DNA from: Albugo candida
Taxonomy: Eukaryota > Oomycota > Peronosporomycetes > Albuginales > Albuginaceae
Assembly: GCA_905220665.1 (NCBI GenBank)
Contig: CAJNAR010000154.1
Span: forward strand, 124,001 to 188,000
Reading direction: 5' to 3'
Length of the DNA stretch: 64,000 bases
Shown: piece by piece, positions 11,075 to 22,346 of the stretch
Position numbering within the stretch: the stretch's first letter is position 1
How the letters are laid out: every line of letters starts with the position of its first letter
The notes under the pieces: model-generated
What the model saw: only the letters and a program-made list of their open reading frames with translations
What the model was told of the DNA's origin: nothing
The model's database searches: none
Made by a program: the position numbers and the translations under genes

Positions 11075-13087
11075 CTACTTGTGGCGAGCTCCTGCTGTCG
11101 TATTGCGCAATCGCTCGACAAGAGACACAACTTTGCTTTTGGGTTTAGCTATCTTCTGTGTCGTGGACCACTTTATCACAGGATTTAGACTGGCAACTTG
11201 ACTTTTGTGGTTCACATTATCTGACGTTTTTTTCTGTGTGCGATGTTTTCTTCTCCCATGACGACTTTTCCATTGATTCCACAATGATAATGAGCCATTT
11301 TCCTCGTTTACAGAATCCTGGCTATTTCCTTCCAGCGCCATATCTTTAAAGCTCATATTACCTTCACCGTTAACAATCTCTTGCGGAATAGCATATGTGT
11401 TAATTTCATCCACTTCCAAATCTTTCTTTTGTGTAACAAACACCATTTTCGGCACAACCCGTTCTTCCTCCTTGTGTGTTGAAATACTTTCCATCCAAGT
11501 ATCAAAATCGATGGCGGTATACACGTCACCATCATTCTCCAATGTCGTCACGAATAAAGCCGTTCGCAACGCATTTTGATATTTACGTCGCACGTTATAT
11601 CCTCGAAAGGCTGTTTGCATGCGATTTGCAGCCACAAAAGCTTTTCGACTTTGCCGCATCTCAGTGACCCAAAACTTCCATGTAGATCGGAAAAGCCTTT
11701 TCGATGAAAGGACTACGTAAAGGGTGTATACTCTTCTTCCTCGAGCACGCAAAACGTCCGAAATGAACTGTTTTTGAAGTAAGGAAATTTGGTCTTGATG
11801 CCTCATATTATGTATCTCACTCCGGATTCGCAAACACTCTTTGAGCTGACTCAACAAATTGCATCGCAATTGATTTTGTTGTAACTGATATAGTGTGCAA
11901 CGTTTTCTCATCAAAACACGTTCTTTGAACGAAGCGATATCTTCCCACGACATACATTCTCTCTCCGCTCGGAGAAAACGTTCGGATTGGATATTAAACA
12001 GCTCTTCTCGTTCCATTGCAATATTTTCTCGAAGTGAACGATCCATTTCGAGTTGACAGACTGTTTGTCGGTGAACTTGATGACGATGACGTTCTTCGAG
12101 CTCTGTGAGTACCACCTTCCATTGGATTTTTTGACGAGCAATAAAGTCACGCATCTCCTGTATTCGACGTCGTTCAAATGCCTCCGCCCGCAATTGGTCC
12201 GCTAGCCGTTGTCGTTCATACTTTTCCTCTGAAGCCATCAAGTTCGATTCGCGGGTACTGTTCGCCTTGTCTCGCCTTTTACTTTCTCGTATTTTGCTTT
12301 CTACATCCTCATCGGTCATTGCAATGCCTTCCATACATTCACGCTCCGAATTTCGGCAAAGGTGACCAAAGCAATCTTCTATAATCATAGTGGAATTTTC
12401 GTCTTCCTGCTTCTGTAATGCGTACATACATTCCCTTTCGACCAATTCATCGACAATGATGTCTTCCAGGATATCATACTTGAGCTTAAAAACCTCCTCA
12501 AATGCATCTGTGATCGAAAATGGATTTTGAAGAATTGAACAACATGATGCTGCTTGCTCACTCGAAATCGCAGATGGGCACTCTTCCAATCTTTCTTCTT
12601 CTATATACTCGTCTATTGCACTTCCATACAATTGAGCTGCTGCATCGTATAGATCGAAGCTACTCGTTTTAGTGGGTGTACTGAGCACAATGAGTGGTTC
12701 CAAACATAAATGCGGAAAATCGGTTAATGCTGATGATTGTAGCTGACAATCCTTTCGATCGCTCTCCTCCGCGAACACGTCAGATACATCTTTGGTATGA
12801 TCCTCGCAATCGTTGAGTGAAGCGAGCTCCTGACAAACTTTATCGCAATAGTCGTCTCCATAGTTCTTTGCATAGATTATGAAATTAATCAGTTCGATGG
12901 AATCAGATTTGAGAGTATCTGACTCTGATTCCCTGTTTTGTATCACGAGATCCACATCCATTGAATTTAATCCCACACGCTCCTCTATCTCAGTGCTGTC
13001 GAAGTCATCATCATCCTCATTGATGATAAGCTGCTTGATTTGTAAGGCAAGCTCCTTTTCCAATGCTGCTCTCTCCTCGACGTCCAT
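11075..13087 (-). CDS. IQ-motif coiled-coil protein, 670 aa, uncharacterised
   Basis: Single-exon gene with ATG at 13087 and stop at 11075-11077. The N-terminal third (residues 1-260) is acidic and rich in Asp, Glu and Cys. Residues about 270-445 are strongly charged and heptad-like (QRLADQLRAEAFERRRIQE, ELEERHRHQVHRQ), predicting a long coiled coil. An IQ motif lies at about 487-502 (AANRMQTAFRGYNVRR), preceded by a basic aromatic segment (FRSTWKFWVTEMRQSRKAF). IQ motifs bind calmodulin or EF-hand light chains, so a calcium-linked scaffold, cytoskeletal or ciliary role is possible. That is inference from architecture, not homology. The C-terminus is basic. It shares its strand with the KIX/LRR gene upstream, 170 bp away, and has no repeats of its own elsewhere in the window. 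Confidence 0.9.
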   Translation of the reverse strand: MDVEERAALEKELALQIKQLIINEDDDDFDSTEIEERVGLNSMDVDLVIQNRESESDTLKSDSIELINFIIYAKNYGDDYCDKVCQELASLNDCEDHTKDVSDVFAEESDRKDCQLQSSALTDFPHLCLEPLIVLSTPTKTSSFDLYDAAAQLYGSAIDEYIEEERLEECPSAISSEQAASCCSILQNPFSITDAFEEVFKLKYDILEDIIVDELVERECMYALQKQEDENSTMIIEDCFGHLCRNSERECMEGIAMTDEDVESKIRESKRRDKANSTRESNLMASEEKYERQRLADQLRAEAFERRRIQEMRDFIARQKIQWKVVLTELEERHRHQVHRQTVCQLEMDRSLRENIAMEREELFNIQSERFLRAERECMSWEDIASFKERVLMRKRCTLYQLQQNQLRCNLLSQLKECLRIRSEIHNMRHQDQISLLQKQFISDVLRARGRRVYTLYVVLSSKRLFRSTWKFWVTEMRQSRKAFVAANRMQTAFRGYNVRRKYQNALRTALFVTTLENDGDVYTAIDFDTWMESISTHKEEERVVPKMVFVTQKKDLEVDEINTYAIPQEIVNGEGNMSFKDMALEGNSQDSVNEENGSLSLWNQWKSRHGRRKHRTQKKTSDNVNHKSQVASLNPVIKWSTTQKIAKPKSKVVSLVERLRNTTAGARHK

Positions 13088-13257
13088 CTAATTGAACCGA
13101 TCGCGCGATTCAGACGGCATTTTTTTCAACACTATGTAGGAATCTAATTATACACAACTCTAGCGCGTCACTCTGTTGTTTCATTTGTTTTGCAGTTATC
13201 ATCTTTCACAGTACATTATACATCCACTACACATCAAACTATACACTACAATCACGA

Positions 13258-14808
13258 TCAGTTTAATATCTCTCGCACATGCTCCACAGGAACGCAATTC
13301 TTCTCACATCCAACGAATACCTGAGTGCCTGATCTGACTAACGCCCCATTCCTTCCAGATAGCACCCGCGCAATTCCTTGAAATCCAAGACTTCCGATAA
13401 AATTCTCTTCCAGCTGTAAATTCTCAAGATGCGGCATTACCCTTCGATCTAATTTCATCAAAGCAGCAAGGCGTAATATCGCACCATCGGTCAGAATGTT
13501 TCGACCCAAATCAAGCATTTGAAGGCGATGTGCAAGAGTATCTTCGGTTTGGCTTGATCGCGCACTATTGAATAACAATGTCCATAGCGCGTGACTTGAA
13601 GCTTCGCCCATAAAATTGTTTCGTAGCATCAGCGAATGTATGTTCCTGAAGCATGGGGCTTCTAATAAGTGTGCGATCACACAAAGTCGCTCGTCGCCTA
13701 ATATATTGGATTCCAATTTCAGGTGCTTTAAACTAGGCGAGCGATCCAAATTCTTAGCCAATGCCGATAAACACATAACAGTGGCATCACCTTCCGCTGC
13801 ACAATCAAAGGGTGCAATCAATTCCAATGACTCGAGTTTCAAAAGCGCATTGCTACTAAGTGCGGATGCAAGTTCCGTAACCAGCGCAGATCCAATCAGA
13901 TGAGTCGGTTTCTGCGTTCCGGACTGTGCGCTAGATCTAGGACTATCCGTTAACGGTAGAATTCGTGAAAATCCAGTTTTGTGTCCGTCGTTATGACTGT
14001 TTCTGATCACTAGTGTCTTCACGTTGGAGCATTGCACCAGTAAAGACTTGAAATGTTGCTGCAGTGATCGACATTGCTCCTTACCTGCGTCAATGATGAG
14101 TGACGAGATCATTGAGGGAGCATGATTAAAAAAAAAACGATTAAGGGAGCGATAACGCCAAATTTCATCGCCAGAGAGATAACTAAGTACGTTTCCCACT
14201 AAGTCCACGTTGGTGATCAAAAATGATGGAACAGCGGTTGTTTCCACACATTCTTTTTGCATTGAAACGTCGGTTGGCTGGTTCAATATACGAGGTTGAA
14301 ACTCAGCGCTTTTTCGTGTCTTCTTTCGAGGACTCTGAGCAAACGGTGAAGTCAAACTAGACCATCGCTTCACAAGGTTATCTTCTGTTGGAGTATTAAG
14401 GGAGTTATAATCGAGTGTAGTCGAGGCGGGGCACACACGCTTTGAACCCACGCGTTTGTGTGTTGCAAGTGGGGATACGTTTTGAAAAACGCCAGAATTA
14501 AATTGTGTAACCAACGCATGGACGCGCCGTTCTAAGGAACAAACATTCATATACTCTTCAAGTGAGTATGCGCTCTTGAATAACATCAATTCAATTCGTT
14601 GTACTAATTGTGAGCTTGAAATTGGTGTCACGTCGGAAGGACGACGGCTTTGAAGTGCTGGATGAAGCCTTTGTAATCGACTAATCATGAACCGTCTTAT
14701 CTGTGTGTGATCTCCTTGACTGTGCCAAGACTCCTGTGACTGTGACTGTGACTGTGACTCATGCATACCGGTTGGCACTGATGGGAATGCTCGCACGCGT
14801 AATGTCAT
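13258..14808 (-). CDS. KIX-like / F-box-like / leucine-rich repeat protein, 516 aa
   Basis: Single-exon gene, ATG at 14808, stop at 13258-13260. Residues about 36-104 look like a KIX domain: a basic helix (IRRFMISRLQRLHP) followed by a helix with IELMLFKSAYSLEEYMN and SLERRVHALV. KIX domains bind activation domains of transcription factors. Residues about 201-226 (VDLVGNVLSYLSGDEIWRY) resemble an F-box. From about 310 there are ribonuclease-inhibitor-type leucine-rich repeats: LKLESLELIAP, LKHLKLESNILGD, IHSLMLRNNFMGE, LQMLDLGRNILTD and LENLQLEENFIGS. The arrangement suggests a nuclear or ubiquitin-ligase adaptor, which is inference. A Ser-Gln repeat at residues 18-25 is encoded by a TGTGAC tandem repeat. 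I associate KIX-LRR proteins with oomycetes; I could not search. Confidence 0.9.
   Translation of the reverse strand: MTLRVRAFPSVPTGMHESQSQSQSQESWHSQGDHTQIRRFMISRLQRLHPALQSRRPSDVTPISSSQLVQRIELMLFKSAYSLEEYMNVCSLERRVHALVTQFNSGVFQNVSPLATHKRVGSKRVCPASTTLDYNSLNTPTEDNLVKRWSSLTSPFAQSPRKKTRKSAEFQPRILNQPTDVSMQKECVETTAVPSFLITNVDLVGNVLSYLSGDEIWRYRSLNRFFFNHAPSMISSLIIDAGKEQCRSLQQHFKSLLVQCSNVKTLVIRNSHNDGHKTGFSRILPLTDSPRSSAQSGTQKPTHLIGSALVTELASALSSNALLKLESLELIAPFDCAAEGDATVMCLSALAKNLDRSPSLKHLKLESNILGDERLCVIAHLLEAPCFRNIHSLMLRNNFMGEASSHALWTLLFNSARSSQTEDTLAHRLQMLDLGRNILTDGAILRLAALMKLDRRVMPHLENLQLEENFIGSLGFQGIARVLSGRNGALVRSGTQVFVGCEKNCVPVEHVREILN
14735..14758. repeat. TGTGAC x4 microsatellite inside the KIX/LRR gene
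   Basis: Four tandem hexamers encode the Ser-Gln run near the N-terminus of the LRR protein. Length changes here would stay in frame. Confidence 0.9.
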
Positions 14809-14970
14809 AAGTACTGCTGATCAAAATTAAGTTTAACACGTTCTAAGCACGACCAGAATCGAAAAATGACCAGCCAATATTCCTGACGTTCGCTCGCTCT
14901 TAAAAAAGTGGCCTTTCTCTACAAGCTATACCTAAACCCGCCAACTTTTGTACTTTACTTTAAGGGGTAC

Positions 14971-15480
14971 ATGAACACGTTTATACAGGGTGCCTCGTTG
15001 GTACAAAAAGCTAGAGCCTATTCTCTCCACGTGGACAGGTACGACGTTATTTTCCTGTCACAGGAAACCGGCCATAACCCTTTCCCACAAAGAAGTGAAG
15101 CCTTCAATGAGGTGTCATCGGAGCACATTTCCTGTCTTGCAAAAAAACAGAACGGTTAAGTTGCCCGAAATTTGGCTGGTTATAACAAGAATGACAACTT
15201 TCTCGTTTGCTCGAACACTGATTGGTTAAACCGCGGAGAAAAGAGCAACACTTTTCCTGCATCAGAAATGTCAGAGAACAAAAGGTTACACTATGCAGTT
15301 TATGGTACATACGGTTTGAGATTTCTTTCGATGAAAATTACAGCGTTCTTTTGTTCAGAAATCGTTTCCAGACTGACTCTGTCCACGCTCCCTTGCTACT
15401 TCCTACTGCGAGACGTACATTCACACATCAGGTGTTTCACTCTATCATTGTCATTTGTTCTTATCATACTCGACTTCTAA
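14971..15480 (+). pseudogene. Unrecognised open frame with one internal stop
   Basis: One plus-strand frame is open from the ATG at 14971 to 15480, except for a TAA at 15157-15159. The translation has an ordinary composition in its middle part (YNKNDNFLVCSNTDWLNRG, FPASEMSENKRLHYAVYG) but matches nothing I recognise. It starts 160 bp from the divergent KIX/LRR gene. It could be a decayed gene, an exon pair, or chance. Confidence 0.25.
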
Positions 15481-18400
15481 ATAACGCGAAATATTTCTCA
15501 ACTTCAATCATACTGAAAAATGCTGCGCTGTGTTCAACGATAAGCGTAACGAACGGATGTGGCGGCACCACCGATTGAAGCAAAAGATTAGGTTCGTGCT
15601 GTGATTGATTTCATCAACTAGTGGCGTTGTAACGCTCGTCATATCAAACGCTCCCCTTACTTTGATCGTAACAGACGTACCACTTTACTACATGTCCATC
15701 ATTCTTGCGAGTGCAGCTCTTTCAATCACCCACGTACTTGATGGTGATAAAATGACTCGGAAGTTCTACCTATCCACGCTTTGTTGCAGCTGATAACGGC
15801 GCGCAAATCGATCCAGCATCTCCAAGATCGGTGAAGGAATTGTTTGTTGCTGCGAGTAGATTTGATTGATAGCTTTGATAGTCATTCCTGTTATGAAAGC
15901 TGCTTCACTCGACAACGAACAAATCACCTGTCCATAACATTGTTCACACAGCCAGTAAGAACCAATACCGACAGCTAGACACACGAAAGGTCTTGAGAGA
16001 ATACCGATTCAAAGTAAGAGTATAACGCACCTTTTCACATGTCCCAAATGCTGTAGAAAACTTGAATTTTACTACGCTTTCTCTTGTATGTTTGTGTAAT
16101 CATTACTTCTCATAAAGAAGATACGGTAAATACTGTTGTGACACACCATCCGCATTCAAGAACATTTACTGGAGAGTAAACGTAATCATTGCAAATAGAG
16201 TACGTTCTGTCCCCACTTGTCCTTGTAATCAATGATTACTACGACTTCTTGACCATTTTAACAACAGCGATACGAAGCGTCCCAAACACATCACCGTAAA
16301 AAGATTGGTTTATATTATAGTCAACTTGTCCACTACCGTAAATACAAGCTTTTATTGGGCTACATTTGTGATTACTTTTGTGACACCGCCGTGATAATGT
16401 AATTGTGAACAATTCCTACATCACTTACGAAAGTTCAACACAGTTTACCGAATATTAACACCTTATCGAGCTGCTTGAGAAATTATCCGAATCCTAAAAA
16501 TATTGAGAGTCATTGGAAGTTTACTGTCCATCTGTTTGTTGATTGTCAAACCTGCATTAGGGTGATTACACAGAGAATATGGCATTCTTATACGCAGAAA
16601 CAGGTGATTTATGTAACGATATTTTTGAGAAGCAATACCATCAGTGTGGAGATGTGAGAAGCAAATTGATTTCTTCATATAATGTTGTGAATCGTTCCTG
16701 CTAATGATTTATACGCACTTATAACTGATTATGTAGTCCAATCAAATTTGAATACATGCGACTCTTTTGTCTCTGACAAACTAATTACAATTTTGATGCC
16801 ATTGATTGACCGTTATCATTCCGAGGATGTAAAAAGCACCACGCTCTATCAGTTAACATCTCAGTATGGATTCTGGCTTAGAGGCATTCAGCCATTATCT
16901 TTCATGTGGCAGCTTCTTGGCACTAGCTTTTCATTTGACCGCAAACATGGAGATACATATGTTACCGCGTCATTCACTATCGAAGAAAATAAAGATGTGA
17001 CAGGTTGCTGTAGAGCTTTATTTTTCGAAGCTTCTATGATGCTCCTATTGTGAAAGTAATCATTTGGACTGAAACAAAGCCATACACAAATTCTATTGGG
17101 CAACATGCTTACTTTTAGACACAATGCAAACGAATTTACTAATGCTGGTCTACGAAGAGAAGCAAAATTCATGATGCATCGATTCCAAGTGGCTGTGGAG
17201 GAACGACGGTTGTATCGGATTTGAACTGTTTTGTGACTTTGTTTCTTTAACAATGCTTTTGAAAGTATAAAGTAGGACCTCCATTCTTTTTGGATATTAA
17301 TGTTAGCATATCGTCCATTCTATTGCGGTCCAAAACGCTAGAATTCGATTGATAGCATGAATTCTGTGAATTTGACATTGCTATACGCGCAAATCGCAGT
17401 TTGTGCTGTGGATGCATTAGTCTCATGTGAGTATCGCTTTCACTGCGTGAAATCTGCGACAAGCTGCCATCTAAAAAACTAAAGCACGATCGCATGAGTC
17501 GAATCAAGCTATCTACGATGGCAGCACAAGATTTGAATTATTCTCTGCTGCACACTGTTTTATATAAGCTGCAATCATGCTTTGTATTAATGTACAGGTG
17601 TCAATTGAGTCATCGGACCAGCACAATCGACTTTGTCATCAGCTTGCGACAGGTGGGCTTAAGCTCTATCTCTTGTTGCTTATTCCTTGTCTGTACGCAC
17701 TTCATTTTCATGGAGAGAAATGATTCAAGGCCATACGGCTTGCGTTTGTACACTGATATGAAGAATTTTGTGATGAATGTGACTGAAAACTGCGTAGATG
17801 TTTCAATCTTCAGCGGAGAGAAATTAAAGAAAAACATTTACTTTGAATGACTGTCCTTTTTTAGGTCTTTTCTTTTAGTAGAGATGAGCATAGAATGGAT
17901 GAGCATCTAGAATCGAGTATCTAACTATAATACTTCATCTGTTTTGATTTCTGAAGAGCGCTGTTCGTGGTATGGTTCTTGGAACGTGCGTGTGACAATA
18001 TCCGAACGTGCCCGAATTTGATGGAATCGAAGTCAAACGTCTGACAGCAGAATGATAATGACGACGGCCACTCTACCATTTTCATTGAACGTAATTTTTT
18101 GCAACGTGAATTGTAAAATGTTACATCCTTCTTACGCGTAACTTCATAGTTTGGCGGCTTACTCATATATATTTAGGATGCCTATACAGTCTCATATCAA
18201 TGCATTTGCGGCCAATAAAGTGAGTATCCATCGTCGCATGATTCTGTGATTATGTAACAACGACAAGAAACGCTGAGCGAGGATGCAAATCAAGATCGTC
18301 AAGGCTCGATAGTTCATGAAGTATTAATTATCCTTCATGCGACCAAGAAACATATACTCAACATTGCATACGGAAATGCTATAGATCCTATATACTGACG

Positions 18401-18984
18401 ATTGAACGTAATGAGTCTGTACGCATAAGAGGGAAATAACTGAAGTATTATAGCGCAACTTTAAAAGTACATGCACTTGCGGTAAAAAAACATTTTTCAG
18501 TCACAGCTTAGATTTTGTGAGTTTGAGCAGCATCTCGGTATGGTGGCTCACTGTTTCTTATCATGGCTGAAACCTGAAGCTGAGCATTTCTATTCATTAA
18601 ACAAAACGTAGCGAACAATCATAAGTCTTTATCTCTCACGCTTCTGCTCGGCGGACGGACATTTTCGAGTATTGATTCCCCTGATTGTTTTACATTCGAC
18701 GCGGATGATAAAGGGTGACAAGTTCAGCAAACTGGTTTGAGTAAAGTCGGCTCATAAGTTATAGACACGTGAGAAATGACAATAAACAAGGAGGTGCTCC
18801 CTTTTTGAAGTACAAGCTTCGATGAGATTGTGTACATGAACATTTCATCCGTATGATCAAATCTGATGTGTAAATCATCTCTCAGGATCGCTTTTTTAGC
18901 CATACATACATTATGCTTGTTTAGAGGTTGACCGTACAGATGCAATGGAAAAGAGTGATTTGGTAAGTCACAATGGCGCTTTTT
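15481..18984. other. Long stretch with no supported gene
   Basis: About 3.5 kb of rather AT-rich sequence. Three open frames have protein-like composition but no recognised features. They are 15766-15984 (minus, no ATG, reading CEQCYGQVICSLSSEAAF, possible 3' exon after a TCTCAAG acceptor), 16748-17053 (plus, no ATG) and 17494-17850 (plus, ATG). None aligns convincingly with F1, F2 or F3. They may be relics of diverged genes. Confidence 0.4.
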
Positions 18985-19480
18985 TGATTCAGAACAAGAT
19001 ACCATGTCCATGACGGTCCACGGAGGCATACCTCTACGATTATCAAGATATTTCCTTCGTTGTGATATGCTGAATTTATGCAATTGTTTTGATATGCAGA
19101 TATCAATCTTAAATACTTTAGAGTCACTTTGTGTCATTCACAAGTGACCAAAGCGGTGGTTGATAGAAGCGTTAATAGCTCTCCCTGATGTAGAATGCAC
19201 GACACGCAAATTTTGGATCAAAAACTTGAAATGTGGCCATCAAAATCACCCGATCATCGAAGTTTCAATTTTCATCATAGTGGACCGGGTTGATCCCGTA
19301 GCTCAACCGTCACCGATCAAAGGTATCCCAACGCTTTCTGTCATTTCTGTCGCGTAATGTTCGTGTTCTAAGCAGATCATTTCGGAAAAGAGCATCATAC
19401 TTTTGAACGGTACTTTGTGGACAGATTCAATTAGTGCATGCATCACAGGACCTGTCTCAACTCGTATTTTGGAACAAGAG
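18985..19480 (-). pseudogene. F1 family, 3' fragment (copy E)
   Basis: This minus-strand fragment covers only the last third of F1. It aligns with cysteine unit 3 onward: KSMMLFSEMICLEHEHY against KSMMLLPEMICSEHEQY in F1-A. It also covers the end of the protein: MTQSDSKVFKIDICISKQ, then RRGMPPWTVMDM against KGMRPWTTLDV. The unit-3 cysteines have been lost (VHKVPFKSM where others have VRTGPCKSM). The two parts are in different frames. Nothing of the N-terminal two thirds could be found upstream between 19.5 and 20.5 kb. Confidence 0.78.
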
Positions 19481-20699
19481 TTTTGTGGACAGAAGCTTCG
19501 ACGGAAGACCTGGAATAGTAGGAATGATCGGCACAAGAAAGATGAAAGAATCAAACATTGTGCACTAGAACCTTTCCGAATGTACCTGTACACTAGATTT
19601 GAGCTCGATCGTTACAGAAATAAGAATTTTATTTTGCTAGTCGAGCAATGTGACGAAAAACCTGAACGAGAGATTGTTAAACTTATATTCTTAGGTACCA
19701 TTAGCTTCGATACCGAAGAGATCTAGCAAATTTTAAGTAAGCGAGGGAAGAACCGAGTATCAGAGAAATACTGTGGTAGGTCTTCAGTAAGTTACATTTC
19801 TTTTCGGCAAAAGCCGGGGAGGGAGAGAGTGCTTAAATTCAAGTATCATCATCTACAAATTTGTTTGCACATGACACACTCGTGAATCGCAAGACTTAAG
19901 CAGACTTCATTTCGCAAGTTTAAGAAAATAATAGACGAAGGAATACTTGAAAGGAGACGTTGTTTATTAGGAATATCTGATATCTTCATCAGAATGAGTG
20001 GAAGTGGATAAAAGAAGAGTTGGGCAGTCCAAGTTTGCACAGTTGTGCATCGCTATCTTTACTCCAAGTGTATTTCATTTAATAGATTCTTAGCTTCCCG
20101 TAAGATTTCTTTCTTGTATTTAATGCCGCATATTGAACAACCTGATAGAACCATTGTGAATGGAATACTCGCTCTATGTCTAGGCTGCGAAAAGGAAATA
20201 CGGCTATAAAGCTCTGAGTCAACATTAAAATAAAGCACCATATTTCTTAGAAAATGCTTACATTTTGAGTAATTATCGGATGTATAACTTTCTACAGAGA
20301 ACAAAGTCACTTCGTAAGCTTTGAAATCACTGAATGTCGCGAATTGATTCTGACGTGGAGAATCGAGGCAATGGCTGGATAAGGGTGTAAGGGCGGGGAA
20401 GATGTAAGTATGTTGAGCTCTAGAGATGATGATGAGTTGTTATACCCTATTTTACATTTTCATGTATCCGGTCAGCAGAACCTAGTCATCTTTTAGAGGT
20501 TGGTTCACGGGAACAAAGCACGAGGATCATAATTCAAAGTACTGAATGACATCTTATAGCTCGTTGATGGCCACAACCTCTCAAGCCAAACGCATAGACT
20601 GTATAGGCAGGAAAGTAAGCCAAAAGCTCTATTATTTCAATTATGGAGCCTCAACGTTAGTCAAACCTGAAGATATTTGCCGGAAATCCGACCATAAGA
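19481..20699. other. No supported gene
   Basis: This region should hold the N-terminal part of F1-E if it ever was complete, but I see no convincing match. A minus-strand frame at 20059-20310 contains CSIC near its end and has no known relative in the window. Confidence 0.35.
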
Positions 20700-21050
20700 G
20701 AAAAATTATACATTTTTATTTGACATCCAGTTTCGCACACAATGTTGTCGCGCAATCAATTTATCCCTCCCAGCTTTCATCGATTTGAAACGCTTCCTTA
20801 AAAGGCGTTGGAAAAATTGTCTGATGGAAAAAAAGGTTGATGAAGGGTAGCGTGTTAGAGTTTTGCCGTGAGAAAGAAAATCCTCACATGCTTTCCGTAT
20901 ATACAATTTGCACGTTGATGTTCTGAAGTAGATAAGCGTCACCAATACGTTTTTCTAGACCCTTGTCGTACAGGTTTTGATCGAAGTTGTACATGGCGAT
21001 CCTGAAACGTGTTGAATTTCAGGGTTGAAAGTGTTGATGGCAAAAACATT
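20700..21050 (+). pseudogene. Possible tail of an F3 copy next to F1-D
   Basis: Faint similarity to the F3 tail: a CTTAAAAGGCGTTGGAA stretch resembles CCTTAAAACA...GCGTTGGAA at 6210 in copy I. GCGATCCTGAAACGTGTTGAA also resembles GCGATGCTAAAACGTTGAA at the end of the 58-kb copy. Position and orientation (plus strand, ending against the tail of an F1 copy) fit the pattern seen at both good blocks. The match is weak and should be tested by alignment. Confidence 0.35.
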
Positions 21051-21164
21051 TCGTCTACGTACTTGCGCGATGATTAAACGCTGAAAACACCCTATATACG
21101 TTCTCTAAGCCTAACGATCGATTTGTAACCCAACAGTCGTTTTTCGGAAGAGGTCTTGCACCGT

Positions 21165-21403
21165 TTAGAGAAGAGTTATCAGGTTGAGATCGGTTCAAGG
21201 GCGCATACCCTTGCGAATGTTGAGCTGCTTTCCGTCTTTTTAATACCATTAAGTCGTGCACAGGTGCTCTGATACACATCACTCAACCAAACGAACGTTA
21301 TTCTGTGTCATCCACAAGTAACCAAACTCGTATTCCATAGGAGCGTAGATGAAAAATACCTCTTCATCAAGTAAAATACACGTCACGTAGATGGAGGCCA
21401 TAA
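21165..21403 (-). pseudogene. F1 family copy D, C-terminal part, cut off by Copia element 2
   Basis: The minus strand reads VFFIYAP then FGYLWMTQN, and later KDGKQLNIRKGMRP, which is the C-terminal end of F1 (cysteine unit 4). Frameshifts and stops interrupt it. Immediately before the LTR the plus strand reads GGAGGCCATA. This is the F1 sequence GGCCATAGCC that continues on the other side of the element at 34149. About 75 bp of F1 sequence just downstream of the insertion site is missing compared with F1-B. The N-terminal part of the same gene lies at 34149-35841. Confidence 0.75.
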
Positions 21404-21551
21404 TGTTGGCAGGTGAGCGAAGACAGTTGCGTTGGAAAAAATTGCCAAAACTGAGCTTTTATTTTTAGAAAATTAAAATCCGAACCAATCGTTTAGACTA
21501 ATTAGCAAGTGCGACTAGAAACCTAGAGCACATTCTTCAATCATTCCAACA
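21404..21551 (-). repeat. 3' LTR of Copia element 2
   Basis: The 148-bp repeat aligns along its length with 34002-34148. On the minus strand it is preceded by the purine tract AGAAAGGAAGGA (21552-21563), the expected polypurine tract, which fixes the LTR start at TGTTGG. Confidence 0.85.
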
Positions 21552-21589
21552 TCCTTCCTTTCTGGTTGCACTTAAAACTTTGTCATCTT

Positions 21590-22340
21590 CAACCTGCATC
21601 GTTCGATCCCGTAACTGCCATAACTCCCTTAGCTGAAGAAATCTTGGTGTCGGAAACGCCTTTGTGGGCAAGTCGGCCATTATTTTCAATGTATGCACGT
21701 ACCTTGGTGCGCTAATTTGGTTGCCATGTAGCTCTGACGAACTCAAGTTGGACGTCAATATTCTTAGCCTTGATTGAAGTAGCTTCATTGAGAAACTGAT
21801 TGATAGCCGCCTGGTTATCCCTCGACAAGATCATTGGCTCCTTCAGTTTGACGTTCAACTCTTTGAATAATTCTCTTGATCCAAGTCATTCCTGCGATGC
21901 ATTCGATGCTGCTACGAACTCCGCAGATACGCTTTTTCTCGTTTCATCATCCGCCCTACAATCAGCATCTGAAAACGCTTCTGGAGTGACTTCTCTGGGA
22001 TTGGTGCATTCTTCACCACCCAAATAGAGCTTTAGACTTTTCGTACCCTTTAAATACTTCACCACTCTAACACCTAACGCCAAATCTACTGTTGTTGGTG
22101 CATGAGTACGTCTCGTCAGCTTTTGTATAGCAAAACTATTGTCTGAGTGGAACGCGCAAACCATAAAAGGCTTCCCGCCAAAGACTGAAACTTCTTGATC
22201 GTTGGCTTCTTGACTAACGGCATCTCCAAGCGGTCCGAAGTTGTTGTTGTGATATCGCTGTAGTCTTGATCGATAGTCGTGAGGATCGGATGCGCTTCAT
22301 CTAGAACCATTTTCGTTATCAATTAAAATACGGACGGTTC
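21590..22340 (-). pseudogene. Copia element 2 RNase H region
   Basis: The minus strand shows QKLTRRTHAPTTVDL, VVKYLKGTKSLKLYLGG and AFSDADCRADDETRKS (about 21886-22130), then AEFVAASNASQE. These are the RNase H landmarks of Copia polyproteins. Frameshifts separate this segment from the reverse transcriptase. Confidence 0.82.
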
Positions 22341-22346
22341 CTGATC

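Noticed and set aside
14733..14760. Possible CRISPR-like or regulatory tandem repeat
   Set aside because: It is a simple TGTGAC hexamer repeat coding for Ser-Gln in the LRR protein. No CRISPR array is present anywhere in the window.
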